A stretch of DNA of 64,000 nucleotides from NCBI GenBank assembly GCA_002343185.1, contig DDRT01000020.1, positions 47,419 through 111,418 of the forward strand. Direction: 5' to 3'. The notes under the pieces were generated by a model. The model was not told the origin of the DNA. It saw nothing but the letters and a program-made list of their open reading frames with translations, and searched no databases. Positions 49,698 through 58,260 of this stretch are shown piece by piece. Positions within the stretch are counted from its first letter, which is position 1, and each line of letters begins with the position of its first letter. The translations under genes were made by a program, and so were the position numbers. The DNA is from Deltaproteobacteria bacterium UBA2409. GTDB taxonomy: Bacteria > Bdellovibrionota_C > UBA2361 > DDRT01.

Positions 49698-50785
49698 CAG
49701 TGAGTTTCAGGAAAAGTAAGCCCTTTCCAAATCGATTTCCTTGAAGGTTTTGAGAGTCCAAGAAAAGATCTCTCTCTAAGAGCTTTAATTAAAAGATTCA
49801 CACCATGTCTATCAGCAAATTCTGCCTCCTCAGGATGAACGAGTGAAACATTTAAAAACATAAACTCACCCTGCATAGTTAGATGCCTATCTCTTTGAAG
49901 CGAGCGCTCATGAATTAAAAGGTGCGAGATCCCTTTAGCTATCTCTTCCCCCGCACTCATAACGACACCACGTATAAGTTTTCTGGCAGAGATGGTTTGA
50001 AGTCCGATCCAACCTAAAGCCAAAGCTCTTGGAATCCAAGAGGGCATATTTTCCACAAATGGAATTTCTATAACTAGTTCTGCGCCTTGAGAAGAGAGAC
50101 CTGTAGTGGCCACTATAAGACTTGGTGATCTACTTTGAACTTTAAATGAAGCTATTGAAAGCGACTCTGGATATTCATCTCCAAGGTATTCCCTTAGTAG
50201 AATTGTTCGTTTTTCAATTGGTTTATCAAAAGCTGCCTCAAGTATCTCAAATGAATCTCTTAATATCGGTCTTTCAAACGGTCCGTTTTGACCTAATACA
50301 ACAGAATTTTCAGAGCGAGGTACAAAGTGGACATCGATGAAACCGTAATCCTTTTCTGAAAAACTACCGGTAGCAAAGAATGTTCCTAAAGTAGAAAGCC
50401 TTCTTGAAACGCCATTGAGTACGAGATCTTGTCTTAGTTGTTTAAAGAAGCTTCTTAGCCAAGTTCTAACTCTTACAGCGGGGAGAAGAACTCCTCGTTT
50501 TTGAAGTTCATGAACGATCTCTGAGGTATTGTAGAGTTGTGAGGGAAGATCAATCTGATGGAAACTCGGGTCGTCACATTTTTCAAAGAGACCAATCTGC
50601 TTAATCTCGTTCACTAAATAAAACTGATCACGCTTAATTTTTCTGGTTGTTCGTTTCCGATTGTGGGAAATGACATACCCTATACCCTCAAGGTAAAAGC
50701 TGATCCCATCGCTAAAAAGTTTACAAAGACAATCACCAAGTAAGGTGTCTAATTGGGCAGGTTCAGATGTTTCAAGGTGCAACAT
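49697..50785 (-). CDS. HU-like plus SUFU (Suppressor of fused)-like fusion protein
   Basis: A 362-aa protein. Residues 1-50 (LLGDCLCKLFSDGISFYLEGIGYVISHNRK) and 95-160 (WLRSFFKQLRQDLVLNGVSRRLSTLGTFFATG) both read like HU/IHF half-folds with the G-x-G-x-F turn. Residues about 185-362 resemble the SUFU domain: AELVIEIPFVENMPSWIPRALALGWIGL, then MQGEFMFLNVSLVHPEEAEFADRHGVNLLIKALR, which aligns in order with the human SUFU PTWPAELMQGLA ... LLELLR region. Order trxA, this gene, prmA suggests one operon. A palindrome overlaps its start codon. Function unknown. Confidence 0.6.
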   Translation of the reverse strand: MLHLETSEPAQLDTLLGDCLCKLFSDGISFYLEGIGYVISHNRKRTTRKIKRDQFYLVNEIKQIGLFEKCDDPSFHQIDLPSQLYNTSEIVHELQKRGVLLPAVRVRTWLRSFFKQLRQDLVLNGVSRRLSTLGTFFATGSFSEKDYGFIDVHFVPRSENSVVLGQNGPFERPILRDSFEILEAAFDKPIEKRTILLREYLGDEYPESLSIASFKVQSRSPSLIVATTGLSSQGAELVIEIPFVENMPSWIPRALALGWIGLQTISARKLIRGVVMSAGEEIAKGISHLLIHERSLQRDRHLTMQGEFMFLNVSLVHPEEAEFADRHGVNLLIKALRERSFLGLSKPSRKSIWKGLTFPETH

Positions 50786-50799
50786 GGGCGAAGACCCAT
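50783..50799. promoter_or_regulatory. start-codon palindrome of the SUFU-like gene
   Basis: CATGGGC-GAA-GACCCATG: in the minus-strand mRNA the arms CATGGGT and GCCCATG pair, hiding the ATG at 50785 in the stem. This could repress translation until unfolded by ribosomes on trxA or by a protein. Confidence 0.35.
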
Positions 50800-50834
50800 G
50801 AGTTTCTTACAATTTGAGCTTTGACTCAAGTCTA

Positions 50835-51164
50835 TCAGTTAACAACTTTATTAATTACGGTAACAAGCTGATCTTTGGGAACTGCACCTACAACTCGTTC
50901 AACTATCTTTCCATCCTTAAAAAAGATTAAGTTAGGAATACCCCTAACATCATAAGAGTGAGGGCTTTTTGGATTATCATCCACATTAACCTTAACAATT
51001 TTAAGCTTACCATCAAACTCTGTAGCAACATCCTCAAGTACAGGAGCTATGCTTTTACAGGGACCACACCAGGGCGCCCAAAAATCTACAAGTACAGGAG
51101 TGCTAGCTTTTAGAACTTCCGAATCAAAATCAGCGTCTGAAATTTCTTTTACTTTTGATGACAT
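50835..51164 (-). CDS. trxA: thioredoxin
   Basis: Cytosolic thioredoxin, 109 aa. VDFWAPWCGPCKSIAPVLEDV with the WCGPC active site, VKVNVDDNP, the cis-proline segment RGIPNLIFFKDG and GAVPKDQLV. Normal length. TAAAAT lies exactly 6 nt before ATG and no ribosome-binding site is present. It probably leads the trxA/SUFU-like/prmA run, and is a natural electron donor for DsbD elsewhere in the window. Confidence 0.97.
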   Translation of the reverse strand: MSSKVKEISDADFDSEVLKASTPVLVDFWAPWCGPCKSIAPVLEDVATEFDGKLKIVKVNVDDNPKSPHSYDVRGIPNLIFFKDGKIVERVVGAVPKDQLVTVINKVVN

Positions 51165-51170
51165 CTTTTA

Positions 51171-51176
51171 ATTTTA
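51171..51176 (-). promoter_or_regulatory. -10 box of trxA
   Basis: TAAAAT on the minus strand, exactly 6 nt from ATG 51164. Leaderless start predicted. Confidence 0.5.
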
Positions 51177-51385
51177 ACCTATAAAGAATTAACTAACCAC
51201 GAGTGTGTTGGTATCACTAAGTTGGGATATTAATCAACATAGTATGTCATGTAACCACCTAATTTTATTAATTTTTCTAATATTATCGAATACTTATTCT
51301 TTACTTTAACTTATTTGAACCAATTTTCCCTGTTTTTCGTCTAAAATAGTAAGAAGTTTAAGTAATTTAAACTATTGGAGGCACT

Positions 51386-52207
51386 ATGGAAATGTACCCC
51401 TACTACTCAGTCGATTCGTTTGCTAACGGAATTGCCTTTGGAGGGCATAACTTAACTAAAGATGGAGATCCTAGAGATTTCTTTGGTTTACACCTTGAGG
51501 GTGATGGTCGTGCTATAAAATTAAGAAATAGGTACCTGCTTCATAAGGAAAGCCCTCTAAAAGAGCTTGAACTTCATCTAAGAAAGCTAAGCAAAAGAGG
51601 GATCTTAAGCCATGCACATATATACTTTGGGGTCTCAACTGATCCGTTCTTTCCATTTGAAGGAAAGTTTGATGCGAGCATGAGATTTTTAGAGCTCTTC
51701 TCAAAGTATTCTCCAGGAAAACTAACAATTCAAACTCGCTCTCCACTACTTGTTATTGCCTTACCAGTACTTAAACGATTTGGGGAAAATGTTCAGATCG
51801 TTTATGGAATTGAGTCTAATGATGAAGGGATTATTCAGGATCTTTCTCCTGGACTTCCAAGAATTGCAGAGAGAGTAAAGGCTATTGAAGCCTTTAAGCG
51901 ATTTGGTATCCCAATAGGTGTTCAGGTTGATCCACTTCTTCCTTATGGAGACATAAATAAGGATGCCCCGAAATTTGCTCAGCTACTGAGTGATCTTGCA
52001 AATCAGATTTATGTAAGACCTCTCTTTTCAGAGGGTAAGAATGAGTTATTAATGAAAAAGCTAGCTCAAAGAGGTCTTTTTCAGTGGATAAGAAATGAGA
52101 GTGCAGAACCCCTAAAAAATGCACTTTCAGTAATATGTCCAGAGAAGCTAACTGCTCCAACCAAACCAAAACTTGGGCCGATGCAGCTTAAGCTATTTGC
52201 AGCATAG
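51386..52207 (+). CDS. radical-SAM-fold (SplB/Rv2578c-like) protein lacking the cluster cysteines
   Basis: A 273-aa protein. From about residue 80 it follows the radical SAM SplB-like pattern: YFGVSTDPFFPFEGKFDASMRFLELF, LTIQTRSPLLVIALPVLKRFG, IVYGIESNDEGIIQDLSPGLPRIAERVKAIEAFKRFGIPIGVQVDPLLPYG. The N-terminal CX3CX2C motif that binds the 4Fe-4S cluster is missing, and the only cysteine is near the C-terminus. The start is fixed by GGAGG 7 nt before ATG. It cannot bind a standard SAM cluster, so it is a pseudoenzyme or uses a partner. Single gene with a 221-bp upstream intergenic stretch in which I see nothing clear. Confidence 0.65.
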   Translation: MEMYPYYSVDSFANGIAFGGHNLTKDGDPRDFFGLHLEGDGRAIKLRNRYLLHKESPLKELELHLRKLSKRGILSHAHIYFGVSTDPFFPFEGKFDASMRFLELFSKYSPGKLTIQTRSPLLVIALPVLKRFGENVQIVYGIESNDEGIIQDLSPGLPRIAERVKAIEAFKRFGIPIGVQVDPLLPYGDINKDAPKFAQLLSDLANQIYVRPLFSEGKNELLMKKLAQRGLFQWIRNESAEPLKNALSVICPEKLTAPTKPKLGPMQLKLFAA

Positions 52208-52257
52208 TTTGATTTTAGTGTTTCGGCATTACATAGGAATGGCCTAAACTAAACTTC

Positions 52258-53490
52258 ATGACACGTGTTTGTTTGATTGAATCAAAAAGGACCCCATTCA
52301 CAAGGATAAATACAGCCCTAGCCAGATATTCTTCTTTGGAACTTTCCTTAAAATTACTTGAGAAGTTTCTAGAGCAGATCTCACCCCATCCAATTGATGA
52401 GATGATATACTCTTCTGTTCTTATGGATCCAAGAATTCCCGACCTTGGTCGAGAACTAGTTCTTAGATCCTCTATGGACAAAAGAATTACAGGTCACTTC
52501 ATCTCTAATAATTGCATTAGTGGACTTGTAGCATCAGCATTCGTTTGCGATGGAATCAAAACTGGAAGGATCAGATCTGGACTAGCAGGAGGTGTTGAGA
52601 CCATGTCACAACCTGCACTTTTGTTTTCGAAAAAAGCCACACAATTTTTTTTAAAACTTGCTGCTGCTAAGACACTCAAAGATAAATTATTTGTATTATC
52701 CTCATTCAAGGTATCATTTCTATCTCCAGAAGCCCCATCACCAAAAGAGCCGTCAACAGGGCTTACTATGGGGCAGCACTGTGAAATTATGGCTAAAGAA
52801 TTTAACATCTCAAGAGAGCGGCAAGATGAGATAGCGTTTTTAAGCCATCAAAATGCAGCAAAGGCAAAAAAAATCCTTGAAGAGGAGATCTTTCCAATTG
52901 ACGATGTTAAATCTGATAATCTTGTAAGAGAAAGCACTTCACTTGAGAAGTTAAGCACTCTTAAGCCAGTTTTTGATCGAACTGATATGGGTAGCATTAC
53001 AGCTGGGAATTCAAGCCCTCTAACTGATGGAGCAAGTTTGTGCTTTTTTGGGTCCGAAGAATATTGTAATCAGCAAAAGATTGAACCGTTAGCATTTGTT
53101 GATGGTATTGAATTTTCCTCAGTAGCTCCAAGTGATGGTCTTTTAATGGGACCAGCTCTAGCACTTCCAAAAATCTTACGAAAATTTAATCTTACTATCA
53201 GTGACATTGATCGATTCGAAATACATGAGGCATTTGGCGCACAAGTTGCAGCTAATTTAGATGCATGGGAGAGGGGATTTAAAGGAGAAAAGCCAATAGG
53301 TAAGATTCCTGTGGAAAAGATTAATGTTCACGGAGGTTCAATCGCTCTAGGACATCCTTTCGCTGCTACAGGAGGAAGATTGCTTGGCTCTCTTGCTCGA
53401 GACTTAAGAAGAAATAATCTAAAGAGAGGAATTATTAGTGTTTGTGCAGCTGGAGGGGGAGCAGCGGCTGTACTGATATCTAGGCCTTAG
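52258..53490 (+). CDS. thiolase (acetyl-CoA acyltransferase)
   Basis: Thiolase-fold enzyme of 410 aa. NNCISGLVASAFVCDGI carries the nucleophilic Cys, GGVETMSQP, the late HEAFGAQVAANLDAW, NVHGGSIALGHPFAATG with the His, and VCAAGGGAAAVLI with the second Cys. The central MGQHCEIMAKEFNISRERQDEIAFLSHQNAAKA region is typical of FadA/FadI/AtoB. It may be beta-oxidation or acetoacetyl-CoA thiolase. No beta-oxidation partner is adjacent. A run of nine G follows the stop directly. Confidence 0.93.
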   Translation: MTRVCLIESKRTPFTRINTALARYSSLELSLKLLEKFLEQISPHPIDEMIYSSVLMDPRIPDLGRELVLRSSMDKRITGHFISNNCISGLVASAFVCDGIKTGRIRSGLAGGVETMSQPALLFSKKATQFFLKLAAAKTLKDKLFVLSSFKVSFLSPEAPSPKEPSTGLTMGQHCEIMAKEFNISRERQDEIAFLSHQNAAKAKKILEEEIFPIDDVKSDNLVRESTSLEKLSTLKPVFDRTDMGSITAGNSSPLTDGASLCFFGSEEYCNQQKIEPLAFVDGIEFSSVAPSDGLLMGPALALPKILRKFNLTISDIDRFEIHEAFGAQVAANLDAWERGFKGEKPIGKIPVEKINVHGGSIALGHPFAATGGRLLGSLARDLRRNNLKRGIISVCAAGGGAAAVLISRP

Positions 53491-53516
53491 GGGGGGGGCT
53501 CTCTAGAGTGCATATA

Positions 53517-53576
53517 CCTTAACCGTGACCTTGAGCGTTAGCTAAATTAAGGTCACGCGCACACTCACGGTTAAGG
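53517..53576. repeat. nested inverted repeat CCTTAACCGTGA
   Basis: Outer arms CCTTAACCGTGA (53517-53528) and TCACGGTTAAGG (53565-53576), inner arms GTGACCTT (53525-53532) and AAGGTCAC (53549-53556). The two stems share GTGA and cannot both form fully, so they are alternatives. The loop TTGAGCGTTAGCTAAA resembles TTGAGCGTAAGCTAAAA in the element at 44297-44313. Confidence 0.85.
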
Positions 53577-53656
53577 GCCAGGCTACCCTAATATTTATAA
53601 CCACTTAGAAGCTCAGCAGAAATCATGGCCTATTATGATAAGCTCTAAAGAAATGC

Positions 53657-53662
53657 TATCAT
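53657..53662 (+). promoter_or_regulatory. -10-like box of the polysaccharide cluster
   Basis: TATCAT 9 nt before ATG 53672, with no ribosome-binding site. The four glycan genes downstream overlap or nearly overlap one another. Confidence 0.35.
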
Positions 53663-53671
53663 TCCCCACCT

Positions 53672-54643
53672 ATGAACGGACTATCTGTAGTAATTCCAGT
53701 ATATAATGAAGAAGAAAACGTTGCTTCGTCCTACAACGAAGTGAAAGGTGTGCTCTCAAGGATTAATATCCCTCACGAAATTATTTTCGTCGATGATGGT
53801 TCTAGGGATAGAACAGTTAAGTTCCTTAAAGAAGCAGCAGCGGGAGACCAAAACATTAGAATAATCGAGTTTAGAAGAAACTTTGGTCAGACAGCTGCTA
53901 TGCAGGCAGGATTCGAGCACACAAAGTATGATCTTGTTTGCTGCTTGGATGGAGATCTTCAAAATGATCCAAATGAGATCCCAAGAATGATAGAAAAGCT
54001 AAATGAAGGATATGACCTTGTTGCTGGTTGGAGAAAAGACAGAAAAGACAAGTTTATAAGTCGCAGACTTCCTAGCATGATAGCTAACTGGCTTATCTCA
54101 AAGAGTACCAAAGTGAAACTCCATGACTATGGCTGCACCTTGAAGTTAATGACTGGTGATATAGCTAGAAATTTAAAGCTCTATGGCGAGATGCACAGAT
54201 TTATCCCGGCTCTTGCATCAGAAATAGGAGCCAAGGTGGCAGAGATACCTGTTAATCATCGAGCTAGACAATTTGGAAAATCAAAGTATGGAATTATGCG
54301 TACATTCAGAGTGATCTTAGATCTATTAACAGTCAAATTCCTACTTGGATTTGCTAAACGACCAATTCATCTCTTTGGAAGCTTAGGTCTTGGCTCTTTA
54401 GTATTAGGTTGTTTAACTCTTACATACATTACTTATCAGAGATTATTTGAATCAGTTCCGATGGGTAATAGACCACTACTCTCTCTTGGAGTCATGATGG
54501 TTTTAATTGGGCTTCAATTTTTAGTGTTTGGACTATTAGCTGAGCTTTTAGCTAGAACCTACTATGAATCTCAAGGAAAACGAACATATGTTGTAAGGAA
54601 AATTCACGAGTCTCCAAGGTCGCTCAAAGCCGCAGGTGAATAA
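53672..54643 (+). CDS. polyprenyl-phosphate family 2 glycosyltransferase (DPM1/GtrB-like)
   Basis: A 323-aa membrane GT2. Catalytic domain: LSVVIPVYNEEENVASSYNEV, FVDDGSRDRT, RNFGQTAAMQAGF, CCLDGDLQNDPNEIPRMI and HRARQFGKSKYG. Two C-terminal membrane helices follow (about 233-255 and 268-290). It transfers a sugar to undecaprenyl phosphate, making donors for GT-C enzymes such as the one at 18830-20707. First gene of the cluster; its stop overlaps the next start (TAATG). Confidence 0.93.
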   Translation: MNGLSVVIPVYNEEENVASSYNEVKGVLSRINIPHEIIFVDDGSRDRTVKFLKEAAAGDQNIRIIEFRRNFGQTAAMQAGFEHTKYDLVCCLDGDLQNDPNEIPRMIEKLNEGYDLVAGWRKDRKDKFISRRLPSMIANWLISKSTKVKLHDYGCTLKLMTGDIARNLKLYGEMHRFIPALASEIGAKVAEIPVNHRARQFGKSKYGIMRTFRVILDLLTVKFLLGFAKRPIHLFGSLGLGSLVLGCLTLTYITYQRLFESVPMGNRPLLSLGVMMVLIGLQFLVFGLLAELLARTYYESQGKRTYVVRKIHESPRSLKAAGE

Positions 54644-55677
54644 TGCTGCCAGCACAAGAGGAGTTGCCTAAGTTAAAGGTAGGCATTGACGCTCGAAAAC
54701 TAGAAGTTTCTGGGATAGGAACTTACTTAAGATTTCTGATCTCTGGAATGCTTAGCACAAAAAATTGTGAGGTTACACTTTTTGGGGATCCTCAAGTAAT
54801 AGACTCTTTTTTCCCCGGAGTTCACTCAGAAAGATTTACCTATGGAACGAATAATCCATTTGCTTATTTAGTGTTAAGGCAAAACCCACTACTAAAGAAC
54901 TTTAGCTTTTTTCTTGCACCTCACTACGTAGGAGTTCACAAACTTACTATACCACTCGTTTTAGTCCTGCATGACTTTATTCATTTAACTCATCCATCTT
55001 CGATGATTCATCCAATCGTGGCAAAACGACTCCTTAAGTGTGCTATAGGTGGTGCTTCTCATCTAATAGCAGTCAGTAAATCCACCAGAAAGGAGGCTGA
55101 AATCCTATTTCCAGATTCACCCCCGATTTCAGTTTTAACTCCACCACTTAAGGTTGTAAATTCAGAAGTACATAGTGCGAAATCACATATTCTGTGTGTG
55201 GTATCTAATGATAAATCCCATAAAGGAATCGAAGATTTGATGAAAGTATGGGAAAGCTTGATTGATCCCCCAGAGCTTGTGATTGCCGGAGTAGGATCTG
55301 AAAATTTGAAGGGTAAATTTCCTGGAGCAAGGGGTAGAGTATCTCAGACTGAATTAGACCAACTATATCGTGGCGCATCGCTTGTAGTTATCCCGTCACT
55401 AGCTGAAGGATTTGGATATGTGATGGCGGAGTCTCATTCTTATGGGGTTCCGGTTATTGCTAGACCTGTTCCAGCACTTCTTGAGCAGAGAACAAAGTAT
55501 GATTTCTTTGCTCGCGATTTTACACTACCTGCTTTTAGGGATGTTATTATGTTTGCTTTTCAGTCTAAAACTCCAGAGGAAGCGTTTTTAGAACTCCGAG
55601 ATTCTGCCCTAGCGCTTAGCCCGGATCGTTTTGCAGAATCTCTTACTTCACTTCTTTCAGAGATTCATTCGGTGTGA
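54643..55677 (+). CDS. family 4 glycosyltransferase
   Basis: GT-B enzyme, 344 aa. N-terminal GIDARKLEVSGIGTYLRFLISGML, LVLHDFIHLTHPSSMIHP, GGASHLIAVSKSTRKEAEILFPDSP; C-terminal CVVSNDKSHKGIEDLMKVWESL, ASLVVIPSLAEGFGYVMAESHSYGVPVIARPVPALLEQ (EX7E). Mannosyltransferase-like. The next gene starts 10 nt after its stop. Confidence 0.9.
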   Translation: MLPAQEELPKLKVGIDARKLEVSGIGTYLRFLISGMLSTKNCEVTLFGDPQVIDSFFPGVHSERFTYGTNNPFAYLVLRQNPLLKNFSFFLAPHYVGVHKLTIPLVLVLHDFIHLTHPSSMIHPIVAKRLLKCAIGGASHLIAVSKSTRKEAEILFPDSPPISVLTPPLKVVNSEVHSAKSHILCVVSNDKSHKGIEDLMKVWESLIDPPELVIAGVGSENLKGKFPGARGRVSQTELDQLYRGASLVVIPSLAEGFGYVMAESHSYGVPVIARPVPALLEQRTKYDFFARDFTLPAFRDVIMFAFQSKTPEEAFLELRDSALALSPDRFAESLTSLLSEIHSV

Positions 55678-55687
55678 AGGCTACAGT

Positions 55688-56806
55688 ATGAAAGTTGCTA
55701 TCGTTCATGATTGGTTAACTGGATTAAGAGGTGGAGAGAAGTGCCTAAGTACTTTTTTAACTCTTTATCCAGAGGCAGACATCTTTACTCTTATACACAT
55801 TCCAGGCTCTACGACTAAAGAGATTGATGCGCGAGTGAAAGGGGTTTCTTTTCTATCATGGATTCCTAAGATAAGATCCATATATAGATACTTACTGCCA
55901 CTCTATCCAATAGCAATTAAATTCCTCTCATATAGGTTAAAGGATTATGATCTTGTTATTTCCTTAAGTCACGCTGCAGCAAAAAACATCTCACTTCCTA
56001 ACACTACAATTCACATCTGCTATTGCTTTACCCCAATGCGTTATATTTGGGATCAAGCAGGCGCTTATTTTGGCAAGAAAAGGTTTTTACTATCGCCACT
56101 CCTGAAACTTCTACAGTGGTGGGATGTAAGGGGAGCCTCTAGGGTTAATACATTTGTAGCCATTAGTCAGTTTGTAAGAAAAAGAATAAGGGACTACTAC
56201 GGAAGAGAAGCACTTGTAATTCATCCCCCTGTTCGCTTGGAAGATATTCCGATAAGGGAAGGAATTGCACGCGACTCTGCTCCGTACCTTTGCGCAGGAG
56301 CACTAGTTCCTTACAAGAAAATTGATACAGCCATCGAAGCTTTTAATGATCTTGGACTACCATTAGTTGTAGTTGGGCAGGGGCCAGAGATGGAGAGACT
56401 TAAAGCGTTATCAAGAGATAATATAAAGTTTCTGGGCTATGTTTCTGATGCTGAACTATTTGAAGAATTTTGTAAGGCAAAGGCCTTAATATTTCCAGGA
56501 ACTGAAGACTTTGGCCTTATTCCTGTAGAGTTTATGGCCTCTGGGGGGCCTGTTATTGCCCTTGAGTTAGGCGGAGTAACCGAATCGGTTGTAGGAGTGG
56601 GGGTTGAGCAAGGTCGTGCCACAGGAGTATTTTATAGGGAAGGAGACAAGGAAAGCTTGAAAGCAGCGGTTCTATATTTTGAAAAGGTAAGAGCCAAATT
56701 CATGCCTGAGACTTGCAGGCTTCATGCAGAAAGATTTTCTGAAAGTATGTTTGAAGAGTCATGGAAAACTCTGATTCAGAAGTATCAAAAGGCTAGTGGA
56801 TGTTAA
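55688..56806 (+). CDS. family 4 glycosyltransferase (WbaZ/WbdB-like)
   Basis: GT-B enzyme of 372 aa. MKVAIVHDWLTGLRGGEKCLSTFLTLYPEADIFTL is the classical start, so I chose ATG 55688 and not the upstream in-frame ATG at 55631. Also ICYCFTPMRYIWDQAGAYF, AGALVPYKKIDTAIEAF and LIFPGTEDFGLIPVEFMASGGPVIALELGGVTESV (EX7E). Such proteins add mannose or a similar sugar to O-antigen or capsule repeat units. Overlaps the next gene by 7 nt. Confidence 0.92.
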   Translation: MKVAIVHDWLTGLRGGEKCLSTFLTLYPEADIFTLIHIPGSTTKEIDARVKGVSFLSWIPKIRSIYRYLLPLYPIAIKFLSYRLKDYDLVISLSHAAAKNISLPNTTIHICYCFTPMRYIWDQAGAYFGKKRFLLSPLLKLLQWWDVRGASRVNTFVAISQFVRKRIRDYYGREALVIHPPVRLEDIPIREGIARDSAPYLCAGALVPYKKIDTAIEAFNDLGLPLVVVGQGPEMERLKALSRDNIKFLGYVSDAELFEEFCKAKALIFPGTEDFGLIPVEFMASGGPVIALELGGVTESVVGVGVEQGRATGVFYREGDKESLKAAVLYFEKVRAKFMPETCRLHAERFSESMFEESWKTLIQKYQKASGC

Positions 56807-58203
56807 AGCAGAAACGACAACTATTTGAGTTTCTATTTATGGGTGCAGATCTTTTGGCAGTTTCTCTTGCCTGGATTATTGCATATTGGTTCAGATTTTT
56901 ATCAGGTGTAGTTGAAGTTGATAAGGGAATTCCTGATTTTACATCGTATCTTTCTCAGCTACTGGTAATCTGGGTTATCTGGGCATTTACATTTAAAAAG
57001 ATGCAGATGTATCAACCGATGCGAGGTAAAAAGCGCCTTTGGGAGCTGCTACAGCTCGCTCGTGCTACAACCTTAGCAGTTTTAATATTGATAGCTATCA
57101 CATATCTGTTTCGCGAAAAGAGTGTCCCGTTTTCAAGATTGGTCTTTGTTTACTTTGGTCTTTTATCGTTTGTTTTTACACTAGGACACAGACTTTTAAT
57201 TAGAGGAACACTCCGTGAATTGAGGCGAAAAGGATATAATCTTCGATATCTTCTTGTGGTAGGTACTGGAAAAGTAGCTGGTGATCTTATCACCAGAGTC
57301 AGAAGACATAGAGAGCTAGGAATTCAGATTGTTGGGTGCTTAGCGAAATCTCCAAATGAAACAATTGGTGCAGTCGGAGCTCCTGTAGTTGGAAACTATG
57401 ATGATCTTAAGAAACTTCTGACTACAATGGATATAGATCAGGTAGTAATCGCACTCCCACTAGAAGACAACCATTTTCTTCCTAAGATAATGGAAGATCT
57501 TAAAAATTCAACCGTAGATGTAAAAATTGTTCCCGATGTCTATCAGTTCATTAGCGCAGGTGGATCCATTGAAGAGTTTGAAGGACTTCCTGTTATCTCC
57601 GTTCAAGAATCTCCGATTGAAGGGGTTAATATGTTTCTAAAGCGTATGTTAGATGTAGTTATCTCGCTATTCGCTTTAGTTATTCTATCACCTCTTCTTA
57701 CTTTGATTGCTGTTCTAGTCAGGTTAACATCTAAGGGACCTGTCTTATATGTTCAAGAGCGCGTTAGTCTGGATGGCACCAGGTTTCCAATTTACAAATT
57801 TCGAACTATGAGAACAGATGCTGAAGATGCAGGGCCTCAATGGTCTAAGAAAAGCGATCCAAGGACAACTCCTATTGGCAGATTTTTACGTGCATGGAGT
57901 TTGGATGAGCTTCCTCAACTATGGAATGTTTTAAATGGGGATATGTCTATAGTCGGGCCAAGACCAGAAAGACCATACTTTATTCATGAGTTTAAAGAAA
58001 AGATTCCTTTATATATGCTACGCCATAAAGTTCCTGCTGGGATCACCGGTTGGGCACAGGTAAATGGTTGGAGAGGAGATACATCCTTGGACAAGCGTAT
58101 AGAGTACGATCTTTATTATTTGAAAAATTGGTCATTATTCTTTGATCTTAAGATAATTTTTCTGACTCTATTCAGAGGGTTAAAAGACAAAAGCGCCGCT
58201 TAG
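56800..58203 (+). CDS. undecaprenyl-phosphate glycosyl-1-phosphate transferase (WcaJ/CpsE type)
   Basis: Initiates repeat-unit assembly by moving a sugar-1-phosphate to undecaprenyl phosphate. The 467-aa protein has four N-terminal membrane helices (about 10-120), a central Rossmann/CoA-binding-like domain (LLVVGTGKVAGDLITRV), a membrane re-entrant helix at about 280-305 and the catalytic domain: RLTSKGPVLYVQERVSLDG, PIYKFRTMRTDAE, LPQLWNVLNGDMSIVGPRPERPYF, GITGWAQVNGWRG, DLYYLKNWSLFFDLKI. The normal length marks the full CpsE/WcaJ type. It closes the cluster: the initiating sugar transferase with two GT4 and one GT2. Confidence 0.95.
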   Translation: MLKQKRQLFEFLFMGADLLAVSLAWIIAYWFRFLSGVVEVDKGIPDFTSYLSQLLVIWVIWAFTFKKMQMYQPMRGKKRLWELLQLARATTLAVLILIAITYLFREKSVPFSRLVFVYFGLLSFVFTLGHRLLIRGTLRELRRKGYNLRYLLVVGTGKVAGDLITRVRRHRELGIQIVGCLAKSPNETIGAVGAPVVGNYDDLKKLLTTMDIDQVVIALPLEDNHFLPKIMEDLKNSTVDVKIVPDVYQFISAGGSIEEFEGLPVISVQESPIEGVNMFLKRMLDVVISLFALVILSPLLTLIAVLVRLTSKGPVLYVQERVSLDGTRFPIYKFRTMRTDAEDAGPQWSKKSDPRTTPIGRFLRAWSLDELPQLWNVLNGDMSIVGPRPERPYFIHEFKEKIPLYMLRHKVPAGITGWAQVNGWRGDTSLDKRIEYDLYYLKNWSLFFDLKIIFLTLFRGLKDKSAA

Positions 58204-58245
58204 AGATTTCATCGAAATTTATTGATTAGAGCCCCTAAATATCGG

Positions 58246-58251
58246 TATAGT
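58246..58251 (+). promoter_or_regulatory. promoter of the secreted-protein gene
   Basis: TATAGT 9 nt before ATG 58261 with TTGATT at 58222-58227 as a -35-like hexamer (18-nt spacer). No ribosome-binding site. Confidence 0.45.
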
Positions 58252-58260
58252 TTTCCCGAT

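Noticed and set aside
53490..53498. Run of nine G after the thiolase stop
   Set aside because: Probably a simple homopolymer, possibly of uncertain length in the assembly; it lies outside coding sequence and I see no phase-variation role.
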